Assembly: GCF_009193325.2 (NCBI RefSeq)
Contig: NZ_CP059856.1
Span: forward strand, 3,596,001-3,660,000
Direction: 5' to 3'
DNA: 64,000 nt
From: Bacteroides zhangwenhongii
GTDB taxonomy: Bacteria > Bacteroidota > Bacteroidia > Bacteroidales > Bacteroidaceae
Below are positions 25,130 through 32,566 of the stretch, piece by piece. The position numbers were made by a program, and so were the translations under genes. How positions within the stretch are numbered: position 1 is the first letter of the stretch; each line of letters starts with the position of its first letter. The notes under the pieces are model-generated. The model was not told the DNA's origin, ran no database searches, and worked only from the letters and a program-made list of their open reading frames with translations.

Positions 25130-25717
25130 ATGTCACTAAAGTATTCAAGTACAACAGCAGACTACCTGCAATGGAGCGAAGCAATGAACCTAATAAGGAA
25201 GTTGGCAAAGGGTAGTAATTATAAAATGTCACTTCTTATTGCTTTGGGTTGCTTTACAGGTCTAAGAATCTCTGACATTCTTTCTTTAAGATGGAATCAG
25301 ATATTAGATACAGACGAGTTTACCGTTACAGAGATTAAAACAGGGAAGCAAAGGACGATTAGGATTAATATGCAGCTACAGCAACATATCAGAGATTGTT
25401 ATGAGCATATAAATCCAGTTGGTATAAATGCACCCGTATTGATAAGTCAGAAGGGGACAGTGTACACAGTCCAAAGAATCAATGTCATGCTGAAAGAGAT
25501 TAAGAGGAAGTACAGGTTACATATAGGCAATTTCAGTTGCCATTCCCTTAGAAAGACTTTTGGCAGACAGGTGTATAACATGAACAGCGATAGTTCGGAG
25601 CTTGCACTTGTCAAGCTCATGGAGCTATTCAATCATTCCAGTGTATCAATTACTAAAAGGTACTTGGGATTGAGACAGGAAGAGTTACTTAATACTTATG
25701 ACTGTCTTAGCTTTTAA
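25130..25717 (+). CDS. Minimal tyrosine recombinase (catalytic domain only)
   Basis: 195 residues, about half of a normal integrase. The catalytic core is complete: box I Arg in GCFTGLRISDILSLRW (near residue 47), the Lys in TGKQRT, HSLRKTFGRQ (box II) near 145, a His in FNHSSVSITKRY and the nucleophile Tyr near 182. It lacks the N-terminal SAM-like core-binding domain, leaving only about 20 residues before the core. The structured RNA copy begins about 30 bp after its stop. It could act in trans with another protein or bind folded DNA. Confidence 0.85.
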   Translation: MSLKYSSTTADYLQWSEAMNLIRKLAKGSNYKMSLLIALGCFTGLRISDILSLRWNQILDTDEFTVTEIKTGKQRTIRINMQLQQHIRDCYEHINPVGINAPVLISQKGTVYTVQRINVMLKEIKRKYRLHIGNFSCHSLRKTFGRQVYNMNSDSSELALVKLMELFNHSSVSITKRYLGLRQEELLNTYDCLSF

Positions 25718-25753
25718 CTCATAAAATTAATTGCAAATACAAATACCTTTCGC

Positions 25754-25761
25754 TATCTTTG
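25754..25761 (+). promoter_or_regulatory. Promoter for structured RNA in element B
   Basis: TTG at 25731-25733, then 20 nt, then TATCTTTG (25754-25761): a good Bacteroides promoter. The block 25740-25761 is closely similar to 6201-6221 upstream of the RNA in element A. Confidence 0.7.
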
Positions 25762-25763
25762 TG

Positions 25764-26028
25764 CCAATCCTAGCAATAGGAGGACATATTAACGAAAGGT
25801 GTTTTGCATCGTTCTTGTCTCTAAATTCGCCAAATTTATACAATCACAGGAACGTGCACAACACCGCACTAGTGTTATATGCCTATCTAATGATAGTCCA
25901 TATATCGTCTGGTGCGGGTTACTGTTGTGTATTTGTGATTGGAGCGTTTGGCGATGCTTGGAGACATATACATTGACAGTTCCCGCACCTTCTTGTATGT
26001 AGAACTGTATCTATTGGGAACTAGATAC
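25764..26028 (+). ncRNA. Structured RNA with nested long hairpin and alternative 3' pairing (copy B)
   Basis: Hairpin 1: TCCTA-GCAA-TAGGA (25768-25781), a GNRA tetraloop. Main nested stem: TGTCTC 25816-25821 / GAGACA 25961-25966; TCGCCAAA 25827-25834 / TTTGGCGA 25947-25954; CAATCACA 25841-25848 / TGTGATTG 25934-25941; CACAACA 25857-25863 / TGTTGTG 25923-25929; CCGCAC 25864-25869 / GTGCGG 25912-25917; TATATG 25876-25881 / CATATA 25899-25904; CTATC 25883-25887 / GATAG 25892-25896. GGTGCGGG (25911-25918) can instead pair with CCCGCACC (25982-25989), and AGTTCCC (25978-25984) with GGGAACT (26016-26022). The short frames here look spurious. A 36-residue frame begins 15 bp downstream. Compare copy A at 6225-6460. 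Confidence 0.78.
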
Positions 26029-26043
26029 AACTAATAATAGACT

Positions 26044-26154
26044 ATGGAACAGGCATATTTACAACTAGCCCCTACCTCTCAAATGGTATGTAGACTGTTA
26101 AAATCCTTACTAAATCCAGAGATTAGGTATTTTTATATTAAATTCTTTGGGTAG
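26044..26154 (+). CDS. Possible tiny protein after structured RNA
   Basis: 36 residues (MEQAYLQLAPTSQMVC...), with no clear ribosome site; it follows the RNA as the lipoprotein follows the RNA in element A. It may be the target of the RNA or may not be translated at all. Confidence 0.25.
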   Translation: MEQAYLQLAPTSQMVCRLLKSLLNPEIRYFYIKFFG

Positions 26155-26357
26155 GTAATTGTTGTAATTATTATATTTGTAAAACAATACACTACTATGG
26201 CATTCAGTTATATGCTATTAGTCCTGTAGTGCATAATATTATGATTTATGGAGCATTATAATAGCGCACACACTGTCAGACGGCTCATTATCATTCCCAA
26301 TGCTTCTAATTCTATAACTGCCTACCAGAGGGGATAGGTAGGCGCAACTTAAATACT
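26155..26357. other. Gene-free stretch with promoter-like box and hairpin
   Basis: TATATTTG (26172-26179) matches a -7 box. A hairpin GCCTACC/GGTAGGC (26320-26326 with 26337-26343) lies 14 bp before the next gene's start and could affect its translation. No gene is seen. Confidence 0.5.
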
Positions 26358-26804
26358 ATGGAGTTTTATATATTAATTAACAATGCCAAGCAAGGACCAT
26401 TTCCTCTGGATGTATTAGCCAGTAAGAATATTACGCCAAACACAATGGTATGGACGGTAGGATTTACTGAATGGAAACCTGCCAAGCAAGTACCCGAATT
26501 AGCTGATTTACTTGCGTGTCTACCACCGGAACCGCCAATAGCCAATAAGAGTATTATGCCTAAGACATGGTTGGTAGAATCCATTTTAGTGACTTGTCTC
26601 TGTTGCCTGCCCTTTGGTATCATGGGAATTGTCAACGCAACCAAGATAGAAGCATTATACTCTACTGGGCAGTATGAACAGGCATTGTACCATTCCAGAC
26701 AGGCGAAGAAGTGGACTCTTTGGGGATTCTTTATAATGTTGGCATTTGTGGTAGTCTATCTTATATTCTGGGCAATATATATACTGCTACTTGCTAATTA
26801 CTAA
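26358..26804 (+). CDS. GYF_2 and CD225/dispanin-like membrane protein
   Basis: 148 residues. Residues 1-55 match a bacterial GYF_2 domain (EFYILINNAKQGPFPLDVL, then NTMVWTVGFTEWKPAKQVPE). Residues 70-148 hold two membrane segments with the CD225-type pattern: LVTCLCCLPFGIMGIVNATK, then KKWTLWGFFIMLAFVVVYLI. This pairing is common in Bacteroides. The next gene starts 7 bp after the stop and encodes DUF2752, a frequent partner. Confidence 0.8.
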   Translation: MEFYILINNAKQGPFPLDVLASKNITPNTMVWTVGFTEWKPAKQVPELADLLACLPPEPPIANKSIMPKTWLVESILVTCLCCLPFGIMGIVNATKIEALYSTGQYEQALYHSRQAKKWTLWGFFIMLAFVVVYLIFWAIYILLLANY

Positions 26805-26810
26805 GCAGTA

Positions 26811-27179
26811 ATGAAGTGGTGGAAGATTGGGGTAGTTGTACTGATACTAGTACTAACTACTATTAGCTATTGTTACAATCCATGTAATTATAGTATCTTT
26901 CCTAAATGCCCATTCTTGCTTCTAACTGGATTGCAATGTCCCGGATGTGGATCTCAAAGGGCAATACATTATTTATTACATTTAGATATATCAAAGGCAT
27001 TCCACTATAATGCTTTATTAGTAGCAACACTTCCAGTTATAGTAATACTGTCATTGGCGGAATGCTACAGATGCAGTAGACCAGACCTTTATGTTAAGAT
27101 ACACAATAAGTCATATATATGGTGCTATTTAATCATTGTCGTGTTATGGTGGATTATTAGAAACTTAATTAACATCTAG
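26811..27179 (+). CDS. DUF2752 membrane protein
   Basis: 122 residues. It carries the DUF2752 signature CPFLLLTGLQCPGCGSQRAI in the middle, between membrane segments, with two further ones after it (ALLVATLPVIVILSL and YLIIVVLWWII). Function unknown; the CPGCG motif might bind a metal. It is usually next to CD225-type genes as here. Confidence 0.85.
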   Translation: MKWWKIGVVVLILVLTTISYCYNPCNYSIFPKCPFLLLTGLQCPGCGSQRAIHYLLHLDISKAFHYNALLVATLPVIVILSLAECYRCSRPDLYVKIHNKSYIWCYLIIVVLWWIIRNLINI

Positions 27180-27183
27180 GATT

Positions 27184-27684
27184 ATGAAGTACATTTCATT
27201 TATACTAACCTTGTTATGTCTCTGTTATCAGACTGAACTGCAAGCGGTAACATCAGCGACTACAAGCACATTACAAGCCAGTATTGCTAGTACAACTGAC
27301 AAGCATATCTCTAAGGATGAAGGAAGTAGAATTATCAAAGCCCAATACGGAACTACATCTGGTAGGGATAGGAGGATAGAAGAGTCTTACAAGAAGAAGT
27401 TTGAAGAGGAAGAGAGAGCCAAAGTTGAGGAAGCTAAAGAACAACAAGGAGGAGTTATAGGGTTTGATGAAGAGGGTTTTAATGCTGATATAGCAAAGTT
27501 CATTGCAGAAATGGAAGCAGAAGAACAACAGCAACAACAAGCAAAAGCTAAGGCACAACAAGCCGCTATATTAACTTATGGGACTATTGGAATCGTATCA
27601 GTATTCATTATAGTCGCAATAGTCACCTTTGGAATACTATATGTGAGGAGGAACAAGTATAATCCTAAGCACAATAAATTATGA
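27184..27684 (+). CDS. Tail-anchored or single-pass protein, Gln/Glu-rich
   Basis: 166 residues. The leader (YISFILTLLCLCYQTELQA) is hydrophobic and may be a signal or lipoprotein leader. The centre is rich in Glu, Lys and Gln, with a run EAEEQQQQQAKAKAQQ. A C-terminal membrane segment (TIGIVSVFIIVAIVTFGILY) is followed by a basic tail (VRRNKYNPKHN). It is paralogous to the next gene at both ends. No function can be given. Confidence 0.65.
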   Translation: MKYISFILTLLCLCYQTELQAVTSATTSTLQASIASTTDKHISKDEGSRIIKAQYGTTSGRDRRIEESYKKKFEEEERAKVEEAKEQQGGVIGFDEEGFNADIAKFIAEMEAEEQQQQQAKAKAQQAAILTYGTIGIVSVFIIVAIVTFGILYVRRNKYNPKHNKL

Positions 27685-28142
27685 AGTATATATATTTAAT
27701 AGCAATCCTTATATGCTTGTCTTACCAGTCTAAAGAACAAGTAATGGCAGCAAATAGCTTAACTATGGACAGTATTACCACTACTGATAAAGTACCTCAT
27801 CTATCTAAGCATAAAGGGTCTTACTTCCAACAAGGAGGCACATTAGACTTCATGACTGATGTTAACAGACTTTACCAAGAGAGGGAAGCAGAGCGCCAAC
27901 AGCAACAACAGGCTAAGGCACAACAAGGTGGTACATTAGACTTTACAGCTGGTATCGAGAGACTTTACCAAGAGGAAATGGCTAAGCAACAAGCTGATAG
28001 CCAAACCAATCCCTTACGAGTTACCATTTTAACTTATGGGAGCATTGGAATTGTATTGTCATTTATCATAATTGCAATAGTCACTTTTAGTATACTCTAT
28101 GTGAGAAGGAATAAAGATAACCCTAAATGTCACAAACCATGA
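27681..28142 (+). CDS. Paralogous single-pass protein with internal repeats
   Basis: 153 residues, overlapping the previous gene by 4 bases (ATGA). The leader is YIYLIAILICLSYQSKEQV. The middle has two repeats of QGGTLDF...RLYQE. The C-terminal membrane segment (ILTYGSIGIVLSFIIIAIV then VRRNKDN) closely matches that of the preceding protein, so the two arose by duplication. It overlaps the next gene by 4 bases, so the three-gene unit is coupled. Confidence 0.65.
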   Translation: MKYIYLIAILICLSYQSKEQVMAANSLTMDSITTTDKVPHLSKHKGSYFQQGGTLDFMTDVNRLYQEREAERQQQQQAKAQQGGTLDFTAGIERLYQEEMAKQQADSQTNPLRVTILTYGSIGIVLSFIIIAIVTFSILYVRRNKDNPKCHKP

Positions 28143-29194
28143 AGTACATATATTTACTATCAATCTTACTGTGTGTATCTTGTCAATCCAGACAGCAAGT
28201 AACATCACCTACTTGCACTATAGACAGTACATTACAAACTAATGCTATTGCCATATTGGGAAGTAAGCTATCAGAGGTAAATGCCCAATCTGGGCAGGTA
28301 GTAGTAATGGAAGTTCAATCAGGGCAAATTAAGGCTCTGGTTGGACTTACCAAGAAAGACAGTACAGACTACCAATCTTGTGAGAACCTCTCTGTATGGC
28401 AGTCTACGGGTCTGATGCACCCAATATCACTATTAGCAGCCTTAGAAACTGGTAAGGTGAGATTGAGTGATAGAGTTGATACTGGGAATGGTATCTACCA
28501 AGTTCACGGTAGAGAGCTTAAAGACCATAATTGGCATAGGGGCGGATACGGTGAACTTACAGTACAAGAAGGATTGGCGGTTAGTTCCAATATAGCTATT
28601 TATAAGACTATGGAGAAAGCATTTGGTAGTAATCCCCAATCATGCTTTGACTTACTTGCTAATATGAGCTATGGCAAGCCAGATAGTATAACAGGGATAG
28701 CCAATTTAAAGCCTGCACACTTTATAACTCCTAAAGACAACAACTGGACTAAGACAGCTTTTGTATGGTTTAGTATTGGTTATAACCAACAGGTATCACC
28801 AATTCAAATACTGACCTTCTATAATGCCATTGCTAATAATGGGAAGATGATACAGCCTCAACTATATAAGGATAGTGTAGTAGTTATTAATCCCCAAATA
28901 GCAAGTAAGGCTAATATTGACAGTTTGAAGAAAGCTCTAGTACTTAATATTACTGACGGACTAGGGCAACCTGCCAAGTCTGATAAGGTAGTAGTTGCAG
29001 GTATACAGGGAACTAGTTCGCTATCTACTAATGAGGATAGTACTAAAGATATGTATGCAGTTGAGTTCTGTGGTTACTTCCCTGTTGATAATCCCAAGTA
29101 TAGTATCATAGTTACTATTAATAAGACTGGATTACCAGCCAGTGGTGGACTAATGGCTGGTGATGTATTTAAGCAGATTGTTGATAGTCTATAA
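28139..29194 (+). CDS. Penicillin-binding-protein transpeptidase-like pseudoenzyme
   Basis: 351 residues from the ATG at 28139, in ATGA overlap with the previous gene. The leader (YIYLLSILLCVSCQS, possible lipobox Cys) resembles those of the two genes before it. The fold is that of FtsI-type transpeptidases: ISLLAALETGKVRLSDRVDT, EGLAVSSNIAIYKTM (SxN motif intact at S149-N151), and VKVVVAGIQGTS where KTG should be. The SxxK position reads G91-L-M-H94 instead of S..K, and KTG is replaced by I289-Q-G. The Ser nucleophile and both Lys are therefore absent, so no transpeptidase activity is expected. It may be a decoy, scaffold or substrate-binding protein. Confidence 0.75.
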   Translation: MKYIYLLSILLCVSCQSRQQVTSPTCTIDSTLQTNAIAILGSKLSEVNAQSGQVVVMEVQSGQIKALVGLTKKDSTDYQSCENLSVWQSTGLMHPISLLAALETGKVRLSDRVDTGNGIYQVHGRELKDHNWHRGGYGELTVQEGLAVSSNIAIYKTMEKAFGSNPQSCFDLLANMSYGKPDSITGIANLKPAHFITPKDNNWTKTAFVWFSIGYNQQVSPIQILTFYNAIANNGKMIQPQLYKDSVVVINPQIASKANIDSLKKALVLNITDGLGQPAKSDKVVVAGIQGTSSLSTNEDSTKDMYAVEFCGYFPVDNPKYSIIVTINKTGLPASGGLMAGDVFKQIVDSL

Positions 29195-29257
29195 TTAAAT
29201 AATGTTTATCTTTACAACAGCTAAATTTAAACTATAATATCTTAGAAGATAACTATT

Positions 29258-29677
29258 ATGATTAAAGAGAGTAACAAGCCTAAAATAGTAAGTTGTGGTA
29301 TTACTCCTGCATATATTGGAGAATTAAAAGACAATGAAATCTTTGTCTTTGGCAGTAACTTACAAGGTATACATGGTGGCGGTGCTGCACGTATTGCTAG
29401 AGAGTGCTTTGGTGCAATTATGGGACAAGGTGTAGGACTTCAAGGACAGTCCTATGCCATACCTACTATGCAAGGTGGAGTGAGAACTATAAAACCGTAC
29501 ACAGATGAATTTATAGAGTTTGCTAAGGCTAATACTAACCTACATTTCTTAGTTACAAGGATTGGTTGCGGAATCGCAGGCTTTAGAGATGAAGATATAG
29601 CTCCTCTATTTGACAATGCTATAAACCTGACTAATGTAAGCTTACCTAAAGAGTTTATTGATGTAATAACAGGTTAA
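29258..29677 (+). CDS. A1S_2505-like phage protein
   Basis: 139 residues. The signature EIFVFGSNLQGIHGGGAARIA followed later by RIGCGIAGFRDEDIAPLF fits the A1S_2505-like phage family, related to macro-type or ADP-ribose-binding folds. The family is typical of phages and mobile elements. The start has GATAAC before it, a weak site. It is separated from the PBP-like gene by 63 bp. Confidence 0.6.
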   Translation: MIKESNKPKIVSCGITPAYIGELKDNEIFVFGSNLQGIHGGGAARIARECFGAIMGQGVGLQGQSYAIPTMQGGVRTIKPYTDEFIEFAKANTNLHFLVTRIGCGIAGFRDEDIAPLFDNAINLTNVSLPKEFIDVITG

Positions 29678-29685
29678 CAAGCATT

Positions 29686-29737
29686 GTGCCACTAATGGCA
29701 GGTGATGTATTTAGACAGATTGTTGATTGTATTCCTG
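29686..29737 (+). pseudogene. Degenerate fragment of PBP-like gene 3' end
   Basis: The bases encode PLMAGDVFRQIVDCI, close to LMAGDVFKQIVDSL at the end of the PBP-like gene (29149-29193), with few changes. Nothing of the rest of the gene is next to it, so it is a short remnant of a duplicated or replaced copy. Confidence 0.6.
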
Positions 29738-29765
29738 CGAATTGATACATCCAAAGCTGTTAGAT

Positions 29766-29830
29766 AGTATTCAACCTTTCTAAGACATATATTCATATAT
29801 AATACCCCTATGTTAGAAAGGTTGAATACT
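29766..29830. repeat. Palindromic intergenic unit with ATACCCC loop, copy 3
   Basis: AGTATTCAACCTTTCTAA (29766-29783) and TTAGAAAGGTTGAATACT (29813-29830) form a perfect 18-bp stem. The loop contains ATATTCATATATAATACCCC (29789-29808), shared with the other units. It lies directly before the muramidase gene. Confidence 0.85.
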
Positions 29831-29831
29831 T

Positions 29832-31730
29832 ATGAATGGCAAACGAGATATGCGCAAGAAGTTTGTTAAATCAAGCCGCCCAACTTATAAGAAGAGAATC
29901 AAGAAAGCTCAACAAGGTATGAGATTTGTAAACTATAATGTTGTAGAGAATCCTACTATAGATTATAAGGATATAACTAATCCTACTAATCCATTTAGTG
30001 AATACAACTTTAATACAACTTACAATACTCCACAAGGATTAGTAGTACCTACTAGAGAGGATAGTAAACCTGATGCAGTAGAAGAATCTCCTGTAGTAGC
30101 TAATAATCCTACAGTAGAGCCAGTAATTAATAAGCCAGTTACTAAGACTGCCAAATCAACTTGGAAGAGTCCATATACTAACAGAAAGCAATGGACTACA
30201 GAACTTATTAATGCTTATAAGAAGGCTGGTATTACTAATGATAATGCAATTAGAATGTTGTTAGCACAAGACGCACTAGAATCTAGTTGGGGTAAGTCTG
30301 CGCAAGGTAAGTACAACTTTGGTAATCTGACTACTGGTAGTTCATGGAAAGGTGACTATGTAACTGGTAATGATAAGAATGCTAAAGGTGAAGCTATTAA
30401 GCAGAAGTTTAGGTCTTATAATTCTATGGATGAGTATGCAGCAGATAAGATACAATTCTTAAAGAGACTATATGACTTTGATGAGAATGATGATATTAAT
30501 AAGTTTGTAGCTAAGCTTACTGGTAGCAATAAAGGTAAGAGAAGGTATGCAGAAGCTAAGGAATATGCCAACTCATTAAGAGGTGTATATAATAGTTTCA
30601 GAGAAGGTGGTATTATTAAGTATCAGAATCCAGCTCAACCTATTAAATATATGGGAGGTTATGATAAGAGAGGTAATATGGTATTGCCAGTTACTAATGA
30701 GAATGGCATGAACAACGTAACTCTACCAGAAGTTACAGTTACTACTAAGAATATTAACTTAGCAGGTGCTGTAGATAGAGGAAGGAGAGCTGTGGGAGAT
30801 GTAGGTAGAGAGATACTATCAGCAACTACTCCATTAGGCGATATTGAATCAGCCAGAGATATATACCAAGATGCTAGGTCTGGTAATTACGGACAGGCTG
30901 CTTTGGGTGCAGAATTGCTATTACTTCCCAACTTTATAGAGAAGCCATTAAAGACACTTAAGCGAGTTGGTAAGGACTATGTAATTATTACTAAGGACTT
31001 TGTAAGCTCTCCTAAGAGGTTTAGACAGGCTAGGAAAGACGGAACGTATCCGCTTACTTACAAAGAGAGAAGAAGGTATTTAGAGAAAGCACATAAGGTT
31101 GGAGATGCGACTAGCGCTGAAGTGGAAGCAATTAATATGGACGATTATAAGTACAGGAGTGACAATTACCCAGATGTGTATCACGATATCAGACCACTAG
31201 AAGGAACTAATACCAAGTATACGTTTAATTCCAAGACTTACAGCAACTTTGATAATCCAGACAACTCTACAGGGGTCAACAGTAGAGGTTGGGGTATAAA
31301 TAGCCACATTAATTTACGTAAGTCGCCTAACTCTAAGTTCTTAATTCCGACTGGGGCAATAAGGATGAATGTTGCTCATGAATTACAGCATTCTTATCAA
31401 AATGCCCTACCTGACCTAGCACTAATGGCAAATAGACGGACAAAGGTTAATGACTATAGAATAGTGAATGATGATTTTATAACATCAGAAGCTCTTACTC
31501 CTTTAAAGACCAAAGCTGGTACTTGGGAAGGCAGTCCAAAAGAATTGAACAGCGAAATGATGTCACTAAGAATAGGTTTAAAAGCGCCTAGATACAATTT
31601 AATGACCCCAGAGCAGCAAAGTAAAACGAAGGACTATATAAGCACCTTATTTGGTCTGGATGATAGCACAGTACACAAGATATTAAATGAATTAGGTAAA
31701 CTAGGATATAAGAATGGAGGTAAATTATGA
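29832..31730 (+). CDS. Muramidase (glucosaminidase-type) with C-terminal HExxH protein part
   Basis: 632 residues. The N-terminus is basic (KKFVKSSRPTYKKRIKKAQQ). Residues about 115-255 match a FlgJ-type glucosaminidase: TTELINAYKKAGITNDNAIR, then MLLAQDALESSWGKSAQGKY with the catalytic Glu, FGNLTTGSSW and SYNSMDEYAADKIQFLK. Residues 500-530 contain VAHELQHSYQN, an HExxH zinc-protease motif (H516-H520). Bacteroides phages of the crAss type have similar low-complexity N-terminal regions and muramidase parts in virion proteins, so I infer a phage-related lysis or entry protein. No signal peptide is seen. Confidence 0.7.
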   Translation: MNGKRDMRKKFVKSSRPTYKKRIKKAQQGMRFVNYNVVENPTIDYKDITNPTNPFSEYNFNTTYNTPQGLVVPTREDSKPDAVEESPVVANNPTVEPVINKPVTKTAKSTWKSPYTNRKQWTTELINAYKKAGITNDNAIRMLLAQDALESSWGKSAQGKYNFGNLTTGSSWKGDYVTGNDKNAKGEAIKQKFRSYNSMDEYAADKIQFLKRLYDFDENDDINKFVAKLTGSNKGKRRYAEAKEYANSLRGVYNSFREGGIIKYQNPAQPIKYMGGYDKRGNMVLPVTNENGMNNVTLPEVTVTTKNINLAGAVDRGRRAVGDVGREILSATTPLGDIESARDIYQDARSGNYGQAALGAELLLLPNFIEKPLKTLKRVGKDYVIITKDFVSSPKRFRQARKDGTYPLTYKERRRYLEKAHKVGDATSAEVEAINMDDYKYRSDNYPDVYHDIRPLEGTNTKYTFNSKTYSNFDNPDNSTGVNSRGWGINSHINLRKSPNSKFLIPTGAIRMNVAHELQHSYQNALPDLALMANRRTKVNDYRIVNDDFITSEALTPLKTKAGTWEGSPKELNSEMMSLRIGLKAPRYNLMTPEQQSKTKDYISTLFGLDDSTVHKILNELGKLGYKNGGKL

Positions 31731-31900
31731 ACATAAGAAGAGTAAAGTGGAGCTATCTTAATATTAAGAAGCAGAAGTTAGAATGGAAGGAAGAACTGAA
31801 ACATAGTAATGACACTATAGAAGTTCTTAGCGACCCTCCTAAGCCTAAGCAACTGGAGAAGCTATTAAAAGACATATTCGGAGATGATACAATGAAGTAA
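31727..31900 (+). CDS. Small basic protein after muramidase
   Basis: 57 residues, overlapping the previous stop (ATGA). It is basic in the first half (IRRVKWSYLNIKKQKLEW) and ends acidic. No family recognised. Confidence 0.45.
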   Translation: MNIRRVKWSYLNIKKQKLEWKEELKHSNDTIEVLSDPPKPKQLEKLLKDIFGDDTMK

Positions 31901-31960
31901 CAATACTTAACACATCCCCATTAGTTTAGTAGACTAGTAATGAGTAACTTTACATCAATA

Positions 31961-31998
31961 AAAGGAGCCTAATTCTGTGGTGAGAATCAGGCTCCTTT
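31961..31998. terminator. Bidirectional terminator
   Basis: AAAGGAGCCTAATTCT (31961-31976) pairs with AGAATCAGGCTCCTTT (31983-31998) around GTGGTG, with T-runs on both strands. It lies between the muramidase group and the minus-strand small gene, so it likely ends both. Confidence 0.8.
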
Positions 31999-32036
31999 GG
32001 TGAATCTTTACTTAGGTAAAGTGCGACAGTACGCCC

Positions 32037-32219
32037 TTACATGCTCCTGTCGCCAAATCTAGTACGAGTGTAAGCCCTTACTAAGACAGGCTTATCACCA
32101 AAGCAATCAGGCACAGTGCCTAAGGTAAGTACCTCTTCGTCTACGTCTGGGCGGTCTACGCCAGTGAGCTTTGACATGTTCCCACCTTCCATAGCGGAAC
32201 CGCCAGTAGTCGCGGACAA
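32037..32219 (-). other. Second-frame part of the same small gene
   Basis: The frame overlaps the 3' half of the gene at 32107-32253 and ends at 32037. Its product has PVLVRAYTRTRFGD, matching the motif in the other frame. No independent ribosome site is good, so it is best seen as the 3' part after a frameshift. Confidence 0.3.
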
Positions 32220-32253
32220 AGACAGTCTTACCTAAAGAATAGTTATTCTTCAT
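32107..32253 (-). CDS. Small Arg-rich protein, possibly frameshifted
   Basis: 48 residues, minus strand, with a strong Shine-Dalgarno GGAGG upstream of the ATG at 32253. It reads SLGKTVFVRDYWRFRYGRWE and then HVKAHWRRPP, ending in an Arg run before TGA. A second frame (32037-32219) contains VLVRAYTRTRFGDR, a repeat of the VR-x-Y-x-R-x-R motif. One explanation is a frameshift, either a mutation or programmed, joining both. Confidence 0.4.
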   Translation of the reverse strand: MKNNYSLGKTVFVRDYWRFRYGRWEHVKAHWRRPPRRRRRGTYLRHCA

Positions 32254-32404
32254 AACTTCTCCTCCAATTAAGAGTTATTAGATAACTAATCTGCCATGAA
32301 GCGGCTCTTAATTCTCTCACGAGACGAGGATAGCCGCTCTGGCAACAAAGATAGTAATTAAATTAATATAACAATACATTAATTGTTAAACGTGATAACT
32401 GTAA

Positions 32405-32566
32405 ATGGCTACTAATGATGTATCATTCTCAAATGGTACGATTGTTGCAGATGATATTATGGAATCTAATGTAGGGTTCCTAAATGGTAAGCCAGTTATT
32501 ATAGATAGTAAGGCATTCTATAAAGATGAACTTAATAAGGTAAGTAATAAAGAATTTAAACGATGA
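32405..32566 (+). CDS. Small protein
   Basis: 53 residues: MATNDVSFSNGTIVADDIME, then GKPVIIDSKAFYKDEL. No family recognised; acidic and polar. It overlaps the next small gene by ATGA, a coupled pair. Confidence 0.45.
   Translation: MATNDVSFSNGTIVADDIMESNVGFLNGKPVIIDSKAFYKDELNKVSNKEFKR

Noticed and set aside
25130..25717. Truncated pseudogene of an integrase
   Set aside because: All catalytic residues are intact and the frame is uninterrupted, so it is treated as a functional minimal recombinase.
25731..26002. Overlapping frames of 81 and 67 residues across the structured RNA of element B
   Set aside because: They cross the helices of the RNA, have no ribosome site, and show no protein-like pattern.
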